A stretch of 64,000 nucleotides of DNA from Bacillus carboniphilus (GCF_020524035.2 NZ_CP129013.1:992001-1056000); one strand, 5' to 3'. Counted from the first letter of the stretch, positions 1 through 9,684 are shown. Numbers and translations are program-made. The notes: generated by a model from the sequence alone, not told the origin.

Positions 1-1887
1 TTTTAAGTATTCACCAAGTGACTTTAATACAACTTCTTGATGACCAACAAAACGATCGACTAGTAAACCAGCTAACTTCTTACCCTTTTGAACGATGACA
101 ATTGAAAGTTGATCTTCTTCATTCTTTTTTTTAGGAATATTGAATACTTCATGTAAATTTATTAACGGTACAATGGTCCCTCTATAATCAATGACTCGTT
201 GATTACGAGAATCCATCACTTTTTCCTTACTAATGACAATAGATTCAATAATTGTCGTAATTGGAATTGCATATTTTTCTTTATTAAGTTGAATCAACAT
301 GACCGAAATAATGGACAAAGTGAGAGGAAGTTGAACAGAAAACGTAGAGCCTTTTCCAATCTCTGAAGTAATCGAGATTGTTCCTCCTAATGATTCAATC
401 GTATTTTTCACTACGTCTAATCCTACGCCTCTACCTGAAACATCTGATACTTGCTGTGCTGTTGAAAAACCTGAAGAAAAAATCAAGTCAAAAACTTGGT
501 GATGAGACATTTTTTCAGCCTGTTCTTTGGAAATGATCTCACGGTCAATCGCTTTATCTAACACTTTCTTTTGATTAATACCAGCCCCATCATCACTTAT
601 TTCCACAACAACGTGATTACCATTATGAAACGCTGTCAATGCTAAAGATCCTTGTTCTTTTTTTCCAGCTTTTTTACGTTCTAATGGGGGTTCTATTCCA
701 TGATCTAAAGCGTTGCGAATAAGGTGAACTAAGGGGTCTGATATTTCCTCAATAACGGTTCGATCTAGCTCTGTTTCTGCTCCAGTAATATAGAGCTGTA
801 CTTCTTTATTCAATTCTTTAGACAACTTTCTTACCATTTTAGGAAAACGATTAAATACCGTTTCAATTGGAATCATACGCATGTTTAAAATAATCTCTTG
901 TAAATCCGATGAAGTTCTCGTGATGCCTTCAACTGTTTCTTGTAAATTACTATTGTTTAATTGTGTAGAAATTTGCTCAAGTCGCCCTCTTTTAATAACG
1001 AGTTCTTCCAAGAGGTTCATTAATTTATCAAGCCTATCAATATTCACTCTAATCGTTTTATTTACATTGATGCTAATATTTGAGGTTGCCTGTCCAGTCG
1101 TTTTTTTTGATTTTTTCGATTCTGATTTTGAAACATTTTTTTCAATAGATGATAATTCCTCGCTATTTACTTGGTCTATTTGCACTGACTTAATTTCAGA
1201 AATATTTAAGATTCCATTTTGAACTTCCTGATCCATATCATTTGTTACAAGCGTAACCGTAAAGTGATGATCAAATTGTTCTTCTTGTAACATTTCTACA
1301 GATGGGGTTGACGATAGAACTTCTCCTATTTGCTGTAAGTATTCAAAAATCATAAAGACTCGAGCTGCTTTTAATGAGCAATCCTCTTGCAAGTCAATGG
1401 TTATTTTAAAGACATTAAAACCTTGAACTTCTGCCTCCTGAATAACTTTAGTGGAATAATCATCATACGGCTTCTCTTCTGATTCATTTGAGGTAGTTGT
1501 CTTACCTTGACTCAATAGTTCCTTAAGGTTAGAAATAATATCTGTAAGTTCAAAATCCCCAACTTCTTCTTGTTCTTCTATTGAAATCAGCATTGCTTCT
1601 AATAAATCGATTGCTTCAAAAAGAATGTCGATGATATGTGAAGTTACAGAAAGCTTTTCATTTCTTATTTCATCTAAAACATTTTCAAGCTGATGAGTTA
1701 AATCAGCAATATGATTAAACCCCATCGTCGCACTCATGCCTTTTAACGTATGGGCAGAACGAAAAATTTCGTTTATGTATGAAAGGTTAGCGGGCTCCTT
1801 TTCTAGTAAAAGAAGTTTTTGATTGCAAGACTGTATATGTTCTTTACTCTCTTCAATAAATAGATCGAGATATTGACTCGTTTCCAT
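1..1887 (-). CDS. cheA: Chemotaxis histidine kinase CheA (C-terminus cut by window edge)
   Basis: This is the central chemotaxis kinase, which autophosphorylates on a P1 histidine and passes phosphate to CheY and CheB. The visible 629 codons hold the P1 Hpt domain with the SAHTLKG motif (His about residue 46), a P2-like segment, the P3 dimerisation helix, and the P4 ATPase with the N-box IRNALDHG and the G-boxes DDGAGIN and GRGVGLDVV. Most of the CheW-like P5 domain follows. Roughly 40 residues are missing beyond base 1 compared with the B. subtilis protein. The ATG at 1887 follows a GAGGTG ribosome site, 13 bases after the cheB stop. The reading frame is intact throughout. It is the last gene of the fla/che operon visible here. 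Confidence 0.97.
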   Translation of the reverse strand, partial: METSQYLDLFIEESKEHIQSCNQKLLLLEKEPANLSYINEIFRSAHTLKGMSATMGFNHIADLTHQLENVLDEIRNEKLSVTSHIIDILFEAIDLLEAMLISIEEQEEVGDFELTDIISNLKELLSQGKTTTSNESEEKPYDDYSTKVIQEAEVQGFNVFKITIDLQEDCSLKAARVFMIFEYLQQIGEVLSSTPSVEMLQEEQFDHHFTVTLVTNDMDQEVQNGILNISEIKSVQIDQVNSEELSSIEKNVSKSESKKSKKTTGQATSNISINVNKTIRVNIDRLDKLMNLLEELVIKRGRLEQISTQLNNSNLQETVEGITRTSSDLQEIILNMRMIPIETVFNRFPKMVRKLSKELNKEVQLYITGAETELDRTVIEEISDPLVHLIRNALDHGIEPPLERKKAGKKEQGSLALTAFHNGNHVVVEISDDGAGINQKKVLDKAIDREIISKEQAEKMSHHQVFDLIFSSGFSTAQQVSDVSGRGVGLDVVKNTIESLGGTISITSEIGKGSTFSVQLPLTLSIISVMLIQLNKEKYAIPITTIIESIVISKEKVMDSRNQRVIDYRGTIVPLINLHEVFNIPKKKNEEDQLSIVIVQKGKKLAGLLVDRFVGHQEVVLKSLGEYLK

Positions 1888-1900
1888 ACTGGACACCTCA

Positions 1901-2500
1901 CTATATATTTACAACTCTTCTGGCTATATCGTCCAAGTGGATGATTTCATCTATTAGATTCGCCTCTATGGCTGATTTAGGCATACCGTACACAATTGCA
2001 CTTTCCTGCGATTCTGCTATTGTAGTAACATTTTCCTTTGCCTTTAAATCTCTCATCCCTTTTGTACCATCTTTGCCCATACCCGTTAATAAGATCGCCA
2101 CTTTATAATAATCGTTCAGTTCACTAACAGAACGGAACAAAACATCCACTGATGGGCTATGCACATACTTCGATGAATTAGGGGAAACGTTTAATATTAT
2201 ATTTTTTGCGGATTTTTTCACTTCCAATTGAAAACCACCAGGCGCAATATATACATATCCACTTTTAACCACCTCTCCATCTCTCGCTTCTTTAACAGAA
2301 AGACTCGCTTGTTTATTTAGACGTTCTGCAAGTGAATGAGTGAAAGAGGGAGGCATATGTTGGGCAATTAAAATTGGAACTTTAAAAGCTAATGAAAATT
2401 GTGGTATTAGTTTTTGCAATGCTTTTGGACCTCCTGTGGAAGCACCAATACATATGATTTTTTCCAATTGGAATCGCCTACCTATACTATTAAAAGTCAT
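1901..2500 (-). CDS. cheB: CheB methylesterase domain lacking its receiver domain
   Basis: CheB removes methyl groups from (and deamidates) chemoreceptors. Only the catalytic half is present: GASTGGP with the catalytic serine near the start, then QHMP and GMGKDG carrying the His and Asp. A normal CheB has about 350 residues, beginning with a phosphoacceptor receiver domain. Here there are 199 at most, and an in-frame TAG lies shortly upstream of the first ATG. No clear Shine-Dalgarno sequence precedes the ATG at 2500; a TTG further in (LEKIICIGAS) is an alternative start. Without the receiver, CheA phosphate could not control it. Together with the absence of flhF and flhG just upstream, this looks like one deletion, either biological or from assembly. 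Confidence 0.85.
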   Translation of the reverse strand: MTFNSIGRRFQLEKIICIGASTGGPKALQKLIPQFSLAFKVPILIAQHMPPSFTHSLAERLNKQASLSVKEARDGEVVKSGYVYIAPGGFQLEVKKSAKNIILNVSPNSSKYVHSPSVDVLFRSVSELNDYYKVAILLTGMGKDGTKGMRDLKAKENVTTIAESQESAIVYGMPKSAIEANLIDEIIHLDDIARRVVNI

Positions 2501-2636
2501 TAAGTCTATTTTACTATTTTTAAATATACAATACTAGAAAACACATAGAAAAAATGAATATAAATAGTTCTTTATACCTAAATATCCAATCCTTAATCCT
2601 ATCCATGTTTTAATTATGTTTCATATACCCATATAC
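2501..2636. other. AT-rich junction where flhF, flhG and the cheB receiver are expected
   Basis: In related fla/che operons flhF, ylxH/flhG and the start of cheB fill about 2.4 kb here. This window has only 136 very AT-rich bases between the flhA stop and the cheB remnant. No frame shows recognisable pieces of FlhF (SRP-type GTPase), FlhG (MinD-type ATPase) or a receiver domain. A 28-codon hydrophobic reading frame at 2520-2606 lacks a ribosome site and is not called. Confidence 0.8.
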
Positions 2637-4676
2637 TTAATCACTCATGTTAACTACACCGACGCTTTTTACTTCTATCATGGAGTCTAGTTCGTTATAA
2701 GAAAGGACGGGCACAGATGGAATGACCCTTTCAATAAGTTGTCTAATATACATACGAATAGCGGGTGAGCACAAAATAATCGGCTGTTGCTGTCTCATCG
2801 ATAGTTTTTCTACTTCGTTTGAGATTGAGTGAACGACCTGTTGTGAAAGAGATGGATCTAAAGACAAGTAATTTCCTACTTCTGTTTGCTGAACTCCTTC
2901 TGCTACAACCTTTTCAACTTGACTTGAAAGAGTGATAACTTGAAGCGTATTTACATTTTCACAATAAGTATCCGTAATTTGCTTCGCCAGCGACTGCCTT
3001 ACATATTCACCTAATAATTCAGTATCCTTCGTCATCTTCCCATAATCTGCTAAAGTTTCGAAAATTTTCGTTGCGTTTCTAATAGACACCTTCTCTTTTA
3101 AAAGCTTTGCTAAAACTTTCTGGATATCTCCTATTGTTAAGAGGGCTGGTGTGACTTCCTCTATCAGAACTTCATTTGTTTCTTTAATATGGTCCACTAA
3201 TTGCTTCGTTTCCTTCCTACCAAGCAGTTCATGTGCATGATTTCTTATTAGTTCAGTTAAATGTGTTGATACAACAGAAGACGGATCAACGATTGTGTAA
3301 CCTAGCATTTCTGCCTGATCTTTTTTCTCTTCCTTAATCCACTTCGCTGGTAGTCCAAAAGAAGGTTCAATTGTTTCAATTCCTTCAATGACATCATCCT
3401 CCATACTAGGAGACATGGCTAAAAAATGGTCTAGTAACAATTCTCCAGAGGCCACTTCACTACCCCAAATTTTCAGTCGATATTCATTCGGATTGAGCTG
3501 AATATTGTCACGAATTCTCACTACGGGTATGACAACTCCTAATTCAATGGCTAGTTGCCTTCGAATCATCACAACTCTATCCAACAAATCTCCATCTTGC
3601 TTCACATCCGCCAAAGGAATTAATCCATAACCAAATTCAAACTCTATTGGATCCACATGAAGTAAATCTAACATGTTTTCTGGTGTGCTTTTTTTAAGCG
3701 CGTTAGAATCCTCTTCTGTTTTTTCATCATTAGATTCTTCTTCCTTCTCACTTCTAGACAATGAATATCCGCCAAATGCGAGCAAACTAGCGACAGGTCC
3801 TGTAATAATCAGTCCAATAGGTGTAAAAACACCTAGCAAAAAGATGGATCCTGCTGCTACATACAACATCTTCGGATAGGCTAGTAATTGCGTCATAATG
3901 TCGTTGCCTAAATTTCCTTCTGACGCTGCTCTTGTAACAACAATTCCCGTAGCTGTTGATATTAAAAGAGCGGGTATTTGACTGACGATTCCATCACCAA
4001 CCGTTAATAAAGTGTAATGTGAGGCAGAATCCGGTAAGCTCATTCCTTGTACAACCATCCCAATAATAATTCCAAACAAAATATTGATCAGGACGATAAT
4101 GATTCCGGCTATCGCGTCTCCTTTTACGAATTTACTCGCACCATCCATCGCTCCGTAAAAGTCTGCTTCTCTTGATATTTTCTCTCTTCTTTCACGAGCA
4201 TGATTTTCCGAAATAATCCCAGCGTTTAAATCTGCATCAATACTCATCTGTTTTCCCGGCATCGCATCTAACGTAAATCGGGCGGCTACTTCTGATACTC
4301 GTTCTGCCCCCTTTGTGATCACGACAAACTGTATGACAATTAATATTAAAAAGACAACAAAACCGACTAACACATTCCCGCCTACGACAAAGGTCCCGAA
4401 CGTTTCGACAACTTTCCCTGCCTCACCTTTGGACAAAATGGACCTGGTCGTTGATACATTTAATCCTAGGCGAAACAAAGTTAATAATAATAAAAGCGAT
4501 GGAAAGATAGAAAACTGTAAGGACTCTTGCATATTCATCGAGGTAAGAAGAACTAGCATAGCTAAAGAAATATTAATAATGATTAAAAAACTTAGCATCC
4601 AAGAAGGAAAAGGGATAATTAACATAGCAACAATTAAAATAACACTAAATAATACAGATAAATCTCTTAGTTTCAT
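2637..4676 (-). CDS. flhA: Flagellar export gate protein FlhA
   Basis: FlhA forms the nonameric ring of the flagellar type III export gate and docks chaperone-substrate complexes. The N-terminal half has about eight hydrophobic segments and the conserved cytoplasmic FHIPEP region (VSEVAARFTLDAMPGKQMSID). The C-terminal half is the soluble domain, ending in SVGVVN as in Bacillus. At 679 residues it matches the family. I start at the ATG of MKLRDLS because GAGGTGAGG lies a few bases before it; a GTG four codons earlier falls inside that site. It is followed not by flhF, as in B. subtilis, but directly by a truncated cheB. Confidence 0.97.
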   Translation of the reverse strand: MKLRDLSVLFSVILIVAMLIIPFPSWMLSFLIIINISLAMLVLLTSMNMQESLQFSIFPSLLLLLTLFRLGLNVSTTRSILSKGEAGKVVETFGTFVVGGNVLVGFVVFLILIVIQFVVITKGAERVSEVAARFTLDAMPGKQMSIDADLNAGIISENHARERREKISREADFYGAMDGASKFVKGDAIAGIIIVLINILFGIIIGMVVQGMSLPDSASHYTLLTVGDGIVSQIPALLISTATGIVVTRAASEGNLGNDIMTQLLAYPKMLYVAAGSIFLLGVFTPIGLIITGPVASLLAFGGYSLSRSEKEEESNDEKTEEDSNALKKSTPENMLDLLHVDPIEFEFGYGLIPLADVKQDGDLLDRVVMIRRQLAIELGVVIPVVRIRDNIQLNPNEYRLKIWGSEVASGELLLDHFLAMSPSMEDDVIEGIETIEPSFGLPAKWIKEEKKDQAEMLGYTIVDPSSVVSTHLTELIRNHAHELLGRKETKQLVDHIKETNEVLIEEVTPALLTIGDIQKVLAKLLKEKVSIRNATKIFETLADYGKMTKDTELLGEYVRQSLAKQITDTYCENVNTLQVITLSSQVEKVVAEGVQQTEVGNYLSLDPSLSQQVVHSISNEVEKLSMRQQQPIILCSPAIRMYIRQLIERVIPSVPVLSYNELDSMIEVKSVGVVNMSD

Positions 4677-4715
4677 GATGTTCCTCACCTCAAACTATAA
4701 CTAAAACGTTGGACT

Positions 4716-5798
4716 TTATTTCTTCCCTTTCAATTGATAAACATAGGCGATGATTTCAGCGACTGCTTGAAAAAACTCCTCTGGTATAGCCGTTCCTATT
4801 TCTACTTGATGATACAAGCTTCTTGCAAGAAGACGATTTTCTAAAGTTACAATATCGTGTTCTTTAGCAATATCTTTTATTTTTAACGCGATAAAATCAA
4901 TACCTTTAGCAACAACCAAAGGAGCATCATTTGCAGACTGATCATACTTTAAAGCGATTGCATAATGAGTTGGATTTGTAATAATAACATCTGCGGTTGG
5001 TACTTCTGCCATCATTCTTCCCATAGCCATCTCTTTTTGTTTCTGCTTTACTTTTGACTTAATAAGCGGGTCACCTTCCGTTTTTTTATGTTCATCCTTT
5101 AAATCTTGTTTGGACATCCGGATATTTTTTTCAAAATCATACCTTTGATATAAATAATCTAAAATAGCAACAAATAATAGAGAGAAGGCCGTATATAACC
5201 CTACTTGTGCAGTTAACTTTGCTATAAATTGAAAAGAATTAGGGACCGAAACTAATGGTAAACGAACAATTTCTGGCCAATGATAATAAATGACAAAAAA
5301 AGCCGTTCCGCCCACCACCATAATTTTCAAAAGTGACTTGACTAGTTCCACTATAGCTCTAATTGAATAAATTCTTTTAAATCCTTTAATTGGATCTATT
5401 CTCTCTAACTTAATCCCAATAGCCTCTGTTGAAAAAAGAAACCCGACTTGTAAATAGTTACTAAATATCCCTGCAATAAAAGAAACGAGCATAACCGGAC
5501 CCACGATATATACCGCTCTCATTGTATATTCTATAAACACTTGTTGAATCGTTTCTTCAGTAAGTGTTGTAGATAAATTATGTTCAAAAGAATATGCAAA
5601 CATAGAAGTCAAGTTATCACGTAAAAAACCACCGATAAATAAAAACGAAATAAACACAAATATCAAATTAAAAGCTGTATTCAAGTCCGCACTTTTAGCG
5701 ACTTGTCCCTTTTTCCGTACATCTTGTTTCTTCCGCGGAGTCGCTTTTTCAGTCTTTTCTCCATTGAAAAATTGGAGATCTATCTTTAACAATTTCAT
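4716..5798 (-). CDS. flhB: Flagellar export switch protein FlhB
   Basis: FlhB sits in the export gate and switches secretion from rod/hook to filament substrates. The 360-residue protein has a charged N-terminus (GEKTEKATPRKK), four membrane segments and a cytoplasmic domain with the autocleavage motif NPTH within ITNPTHYAIAL. The length and all landmarks fit the Bacillus protein. It begins 2 bases after the fliR stop, which implies translational coupling. Confidence 0.97.
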   Translation of the reverse strand: MKLLKIDLQFFNGEKTEKATPRKKQDVRKKGQVAKSADLNTAFNLIFVFISFLFIGGFLRDNLTSMFAYSFEHNLSTTLTEETIQQVFIEYTMRAVYIVGPVMLVSFIAGIFSNYLQVGFLFSTEAIGIKLERIDPIKGFKRIYSIRAIVELVKSLLKIMVVGGTAFFVIYYHWPEIVRLPLVSVPNSFQFIAKLTAQVGLYTAFSLLFVAILDYLYQRYDFEKNIRMSKQDLKDEHKKTEGDPLIKSKVKQKQKEMAMGRMMAEVPTADVIITNPTHYAIALKYDQSANDAPLVVAKGIDFIALKIKDIAKEHDIVTLENRLLARSLYHQVEIGTAIPEEFFQAVAEIIAYVYQLKGKK

Positions 5799-5800
5799 GT

Positions 5801-6571
5801 TTAAGCTCCTAATACAACTATGATATTACGAATGATTTCTGCCATTAATTCTAAAACATTCTCAATTAAGAAGAAGATAGGAGACATGACAAGAAGTAAT
5901 GCCATAAAACTAACAGCAATTTTTATCGGAAATCCAATTACAAATATATTTAACTGAGGAACCGTTTTGGCTACGATCCCTAAAGCAACATCGACTATGA
6001 ATAACGTACCTACTATCGGGATGGCCATCTGAAAAGCAATTAAAAACATTTTACTAAAAGTATCAACGATTAAATCCATAAGTGGTTGATCAAATGCATT
6101 AATTTTGATTTGATCAACCGGAATGGATTGATAACTGAACATAATCCCATCTATTAATACGTGATGAGCGTTAATCGTTAACATTAAATACAGTGTTAAA
6201 ACGGATAAAAACTGTCCCATAAGTGGACTTTGTGCTCCCGTTTGTGGATCAATCACATTTGCGATGGCGAATCCCATTTGAAAGTCAATAAAACCACCTG
6301 CGATTTTAACCGATGTTAAGATTATATAAGCGCTAAAACTAATGGACAGCCCAATAAACATCTCTTTTAAAATAAGAAAGTAATAAAACCGATTAATGTC
6401 CATTTCCGGTAGAGGTAGACTAATTGAAATAAATAAGGCGAGAGCAAACGAAAATGCAACCTTATGTGTATTAGGTATGGTCCGATATGAAAACAATGGT
6501 AATGTCAGCATATAAGATGAAATTCTCGTCAAGACTAATAAGAAAGCAGGAAAGGAGTCAGTGATTGTCAT
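5801..6571 (-). CDS. fliR: Flagellar export protein FliR
   Basis: FliR, with FliP and FliQ, forms the membrane export gate. The 256-residue sequence is strongly hydrophobic with about six predicted membrane segments and the conserved IGLSISF and GFAIANVIDPQ regions typical of FliR. Its ATG overlaps the fliQ stop in a TAATG arrangement, so translation is probably coupled. Confidence 0.95.
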   Translation of the reverse strand: MTITDSFPAFLLVLTRISSYMLTLPLFSYRTIPNTHKVAFSFALALFISISLPLPEMDINRFYYFLILKEMFIGLSISFSAYIILTSVKIAGGFIDFQMGFAIANVIDPQTGAQSPLMGQFLSVLTLYLMLTINAHHVLIDGIMFSYQSIPVDQIKINAFDQPLMDLIVDTFSKMFLIAFQMAIPIVGTLFIVDVALGIVAKTVPQLNIFVIGFPIKIAVSFMALLLVMSPIFFLIENVLELMAEIIRNIIVVLGA

Positions 6572-6849
6572 TATCCTACGAACTCATGGAGCTGACTCAA
6601 AATATCATACGCATAAGAGAGCATGACCGATAACATCCAAGGACCAAAAATGACCAAACCGACCAAAACAGCAATAATTTTTGGAATAAATGCGAGTGTT
6701 TGCTCTTGAATTTGTGTAGTTGCTTGAAAAATACTAACAACTAAACCTACTATTAATGCTAACAATAGCAGTGGACCTGCAATCATTAAGGTCGTATAAA
6801 CTGCCTTTTCGGCAATAGAAATAATCATCTCACCGTTCAACATCTTCAC
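6571..6849 (-). CDS. fliQ: Flagellar export protein FliQ
   Basis: This is a small two-helix membrane component of the flagellar export gate. The core SIFQATTQIQEQTLAFIPK is essentially invariant in the family. The upstream start is a GTG; an ATG two codons later (MLNGEM) aligns better with the 89-residue Bacillus protein, and the ribosome site does not settle the choice. The stop overlaps the fliR start by one base. Confidence 0.93.
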   Translation of the reverse strand: MKMLNGEMIISIAEKAVYTTLMIAGPLLLLALIVGLVVSIFQATTQIQEQTLAFIPKIIAVLVGLVIFGPWMLSVMLSYAYDILSQLHEFVG

Positions 6850-6897
6850 CTACTAACTATATGTAACTGTATAAAAACCTGATCAACTATACTATCT

Positions 6898-7557
6898 TTA
6901 AAAACTTTGTAACAAGGAACGAACAACTAAATACCACCCATCAACTAATACAAATAATAAAATTTTAAAAGGCAACGAAATCATAACAGGAGGTAACATC
7001 ATCATTCCCATAGACATTAAGACACTTGCCACAACCATATCAATGACTAAAAACGGGATAAAAATCATAAAGCCAATTTGAAATGCTGTTTTGATTTCAC
7101 TGATGGCAAATGCAGGGACCAACGCCATTAACGGAATATCGTCTAATGAATTGACCTGTTCTATTTCTGCATACCTTAAAAATAACGATAGATCCTTTTC
7201 TCTTGTATGTTTGCTCATGAACTCCTTAATAGGAGGCTCTGCTTTTTCATATGCCTCTTCCAATGTTAACTCTTCGTTTAATAAAGGTTGCAACGCTTCA
7301 TCGTTCAATTGAGCCAACGTAGGTCCCATCACAAAAAAGGTCATAAACAAGGCTAAGCCAATCAAAACTTGATTTGGTGGTGTTTGTTGTGTCGCGAGTG
7401 ATGTCCGAACAAACGAAAGTACAATAATGATTCTTGTAAAGCTCGTCATTAAAATTAAGATGCCTGGACCAACAGATAAAATCGTTAATAACAGTAAGAG
7501 CCGAATAGACGTCGAAATGTTTTCTGAGTCATTAAATATCTCAACAAATTCATTCAT
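6898..7557 (-). CDS. fliP: Flagellar export protein FliP
   Basis: FliP is the main pore-forming subunit of the FliPQR export gate. Its 219 residues contain the FliP signatures TSFTRIIIVLSFVR and LVPAFAISEIKTAFQIGF and about four membrane helices. No separate cleavable signal peptide is obvious. Its start overlaps the fliO end by 8 bases, typical of tightly coupled export genes. Confidence 0.97.
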   Translation of the reverse strand: MNEFVEIFNDSENISTSIRLLLLLTILSVGPGILILMTSFTRIIIVLSFVRTSLATQQTPPNQVLIGLALFMTFFVMGPTLAQLNDEALQPLLNEELTLEEAYEKAEPPIKEFMSKHTREKDLSLFLRYAEIEQVNSLDDIPLMALVPAFAISEIKTAFQIGFMIFIPFLVIDMVVASVLMSMGMMMLPPVMISLPFKILLFVLVDGWYLVVRSLLQSF

Positions 7558-8143
7558 CTCTTTGCATGCCTTTCTCTTCTTGTGAATCTTTATGGTTACT
7601 TTTCTTGCCTAATGCTTTCAAAAGCTCTTCCTTAAAAGTGAATGGTTCCTTTTTTCGCTTCTTTTTGAAAATCGCTTCAATAGGTGCTACCTTTATAGGA
7701 GAGCTCATTTTTTCTTCATATTCTTTTTTTAGAAGTTCTACTTCTCTCTCATCTTCTATCTCTTTTAATAATTGAATGGATTCTCCTACACCTACTACCA
7801 ATACCCGATCACCGACTTTTATCAATTGAACGGAACGATTATTTCCAAGAGGTGTTCCACCTAAGTTTTCAACATTGCGTAAAGATCGATTATTTAAACT
7901 ACGAAAATTAAGCAATCGGATAAAGAAATATAAAATGAGTAATACGAAAAAAAGTGCCGCAATCATCTTCACAAAATCCCAAATAGAAATGGAGTCTGGT
8001 GGTTTTGTATCGTCATCTTCTAAAACAGGCTGTTCTTCTTTGTTTTTATTTTTTAAACTATCCTCTACTGACCCTGCACTAACAGCTAAGGAAGGAATAA
8101 GCAAGATTACTAGCATAATGGTTAATAGAAACTTACGGCTCAT
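7550..8143 (-). CDS. fliO: Flagellar export assembly protein FliO (FliZ of B. subtilis)
   Basis: FliO is a membrane protein that helps assemble the FliP pore. The 197-residue product starts with a signal-peptide-like segment (MSRKFLLTIMLVILLIPSLA). It has a charged outside region of about 40 residues, one membrane helix (about residues 57-78) and a cytoplasmic FliO domain with VGDRVLVVGVGES. The C-terminus is very basic and acidic (KKKRKKEP). I chose the ATG at 8143 because AAGAGGG precedes it. The gene lies between cheY and fliP, as in Bacillus. Confidence 0.88.
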   Translation of the reverse strand: MSRKFLLTIMLVILLIPSLAVSAGSVEDSLKNKNKEEQPVLEDDDTKPPDSISIWDFVKMIAALFFVLLILYFFIRLLNFRSLNNRSLRNVENLGGTPLGNNRSVQLIKVGDRVLVVGVGESIQLLKEIEDEREVELLKKEYEEKMSSPIKVAPIEAIFKKKRKKEPFTFKEELLKALGKKSNHKDSQEEKGMQRDE

Positions 8144-8158
8144 AAAATCCCTCTTCAT

Positions 8159-8521
8159 TTAGGATAACGTTTTATAGATTGCTTCAAGAACTCGATCTGC
8201 TTGAAAAGGTTTAACAATAAAATCATTTGCTCCGGCTTGAATTGCATCAATGACCATCGCTTGCTGCCCCATCGCTGAACACATAATAATTTTAGCTGCT
8301 GGATTGATCTCCTTTATCTCCTTTAAAGCAGTAATCCCATCTTTTTCTGGCATCGTTATATCCATCGTCACTAAATCTGGTTGATATTCTTTATATTTCT
8401 CAACTGCTTGCATTCCATCTGAAGCTTCTGCTACAACATTAAAACCGTTTTTATCTAAAATATCCTTAATCATCATTCTCATAAAAGCTGCATCATCCAC
8501 AATTAATACTGAAAAACTCAT
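8159..8521 (-). CDS. cheY: Chemotaxis response regulator CheY
   Basis: CheY carries phosphate from CheA to the flagellar switch. It is a single receiver domain of 120 residues with the acidic pair VDDA, the phosphoacceptor in TMDITMPEKDG (Asp about residue 54), a switch Thr/Ser region (MCSAMGQ) and the conserved Lys in VKPF. The ATG at 8521 is preceded by GGGAGG at good spacing; a TTG one codon earlier is unlikely. It sits between fliY and fliO as in B. subtilis. Confidence 0.97.
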   Translation of the reverse strand: MSFSVLIVDDAAFMRMMIKDILDKNGFNVVAEASDGMQAVEKYKEYQPDLVTMDITMPEKDGITALKEIKEINPAAKIIMCSAMGQQAMVIDAIQAGANDFIVKPFQADRVLEAIYKTLS

Positions 8522-8556
8522 CAACAGTCCTCCCTTGTTTTAAATAGATACGTCGT

Positions 8557-9684
8557 TCATTCATTTAAATTTTTGATTCTTTCGGAATGGCTTAAAATAT
8601 CCGTTACTCGAACCCCAAAGTTTTCATCAATTACTACAACTTCACCTTTAGCAACAATCTTGTCATTTACTAAAATATCAACAGGTTCTCCTGCAAGTTT
8701 ATCTAGTTCAATAATTGATCCTGATGACCAACTAAGAATTTCTTTCACAGATCTCTTTGTTCTCCCAAGTTCCACTGAAACTTTTAAGGGAATATCTAAT
8801 AACATATTCAAGTTATTTATGTCATTTGTTGCTTGTTCTTGAGAAGGTGAATCAAAAGAAGTAAAATCAACTGTTTTCACTTCAACAGACTCGTCTTTTT
8901 CATTTTCTACATGAGTTGCATTTGACACAGGCTGTTTTTCTTTAGAAGGGTGTACTTGGTCTTCTTTAGTTGCAGGCGCACTTTTTATCTCTCCCTCCGA
9001 TTTGTTTAATAAATCATCAATTAGCTCTTTGGCGAAATCAATCGGCAATAACTGCATGATATGTGAATTGATTAAATCTCCAATAATGAGCTTAAATGAA
9101 ACTTTTATTAATAAGTCTTCATGAGGAATCGAATCTGTTCCTTCTCCTTCTTTCACGTCTAATAGTTCAATTTTGGGTGGAGAAATATCAACCTTTTTAT
9201 TAAACACAGTGGACATAGAAGTAGCAGCAGAACCCATCATTTGATTCATCGCTTCTTGTACAGCACTGATTTGTAACTCTCCTAATTGATTACTTACGTT
9301 TTTTCCGTCACCACCGAGCATTAAGTCCGCTATAATAGCGGCGTCATTTTGTTGAATGACAAGTAAATTATTTCCAGTGAATCCTTTTGTATATTTCACA
9401 TCAATAGCAACATACGGATGGGGAAATTCTTTTGCTAAATTACTTTTTTGTACAACCGAAACGAGCGGAGTCGTTATCTCTACTTTCTGATTTAGCAACG
9501 TTGATAAAGCGGTAGCAGAGCTACCAAATGATATATTGCCTATTTCACCGATTGCATCTTGTTCGATTGTTGACAAATAGTCAGATAATGCAATTTGGTT
9601 ATTTTCTTGTTCATTTGCAGGAGGTAAGTCAACATTTTTTAAAAGGGCATCTATTTCATCCTGAGATAACATATTGTTATCCAT
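8557..9684 (-). CDS. fliY: Flagellar switch phosphatase FliY
   Basis: FliY is the Gram-positive C-ring protein that combines CheY-P phosphatase activity with a FliN domain. The N-terminus carries the CheY-binding motif SQDEIDALL. Two CheC-type active-site repeats follow (EIGNISFGSSATALS and EAMNQMMGSAATSMS). A variable acidic linker (about residues 225-290) leads to the SpoA/FliN domain (LDIPLKVSVELGRTKRSVKE). At 375 residues it matches the family. It overlaps the end of fliM by 8 bases. Confidence 0.96.
   Translation of the reverse strand: MDNNMLSQDEIDALLKNVDLPPANEQENNQIALSDYLSTIEQDAIGEIGNISFGSSATALSTLLNQKVEITTPLVSVVQKSNLAKEFPHPYVAIDVKYTKGFTGNNLLVIQQNDAAIIADLMLGGDGKNVSNQLGELQISAVQEAMNQMMGSAATSMSTVFNKKVDISPPKIELLDVKEGEGTDSIPHEDLLIKVSFKLIIGDLINSHIMQLLPIDFAKELIDDLLNKSEGEIKSAPATKEDQVHPSKEKQPVSNATHVENEKDESVEVKTVDFTSFDSPSQEQATNDINNLNMLLDIPLKVSVELGRTKRSVKEILSWSSGSIIELDKLAGEPVDILVNDKIVAKGEVVVIDENFGVRVTDILSHSERIKNLNE

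Noticed and set aside
881-1222. A plus-strand open frame inside cheA, and similar antisense frames in flhA, smc, fabD and others
   Set aside because: They lie opposite well-conserved genes, lack ribosome sites and show low-complexity Ser/Phe-rich translations typical of shadow frames.
2520-2606. A 28-codon hydrophobic open frame between flhA and cheB
   Set aside because: It has no Shine-Dalgarno sequence, very AT-rich composition makes such frames common, and nothing resembles FlhF or FlhG.
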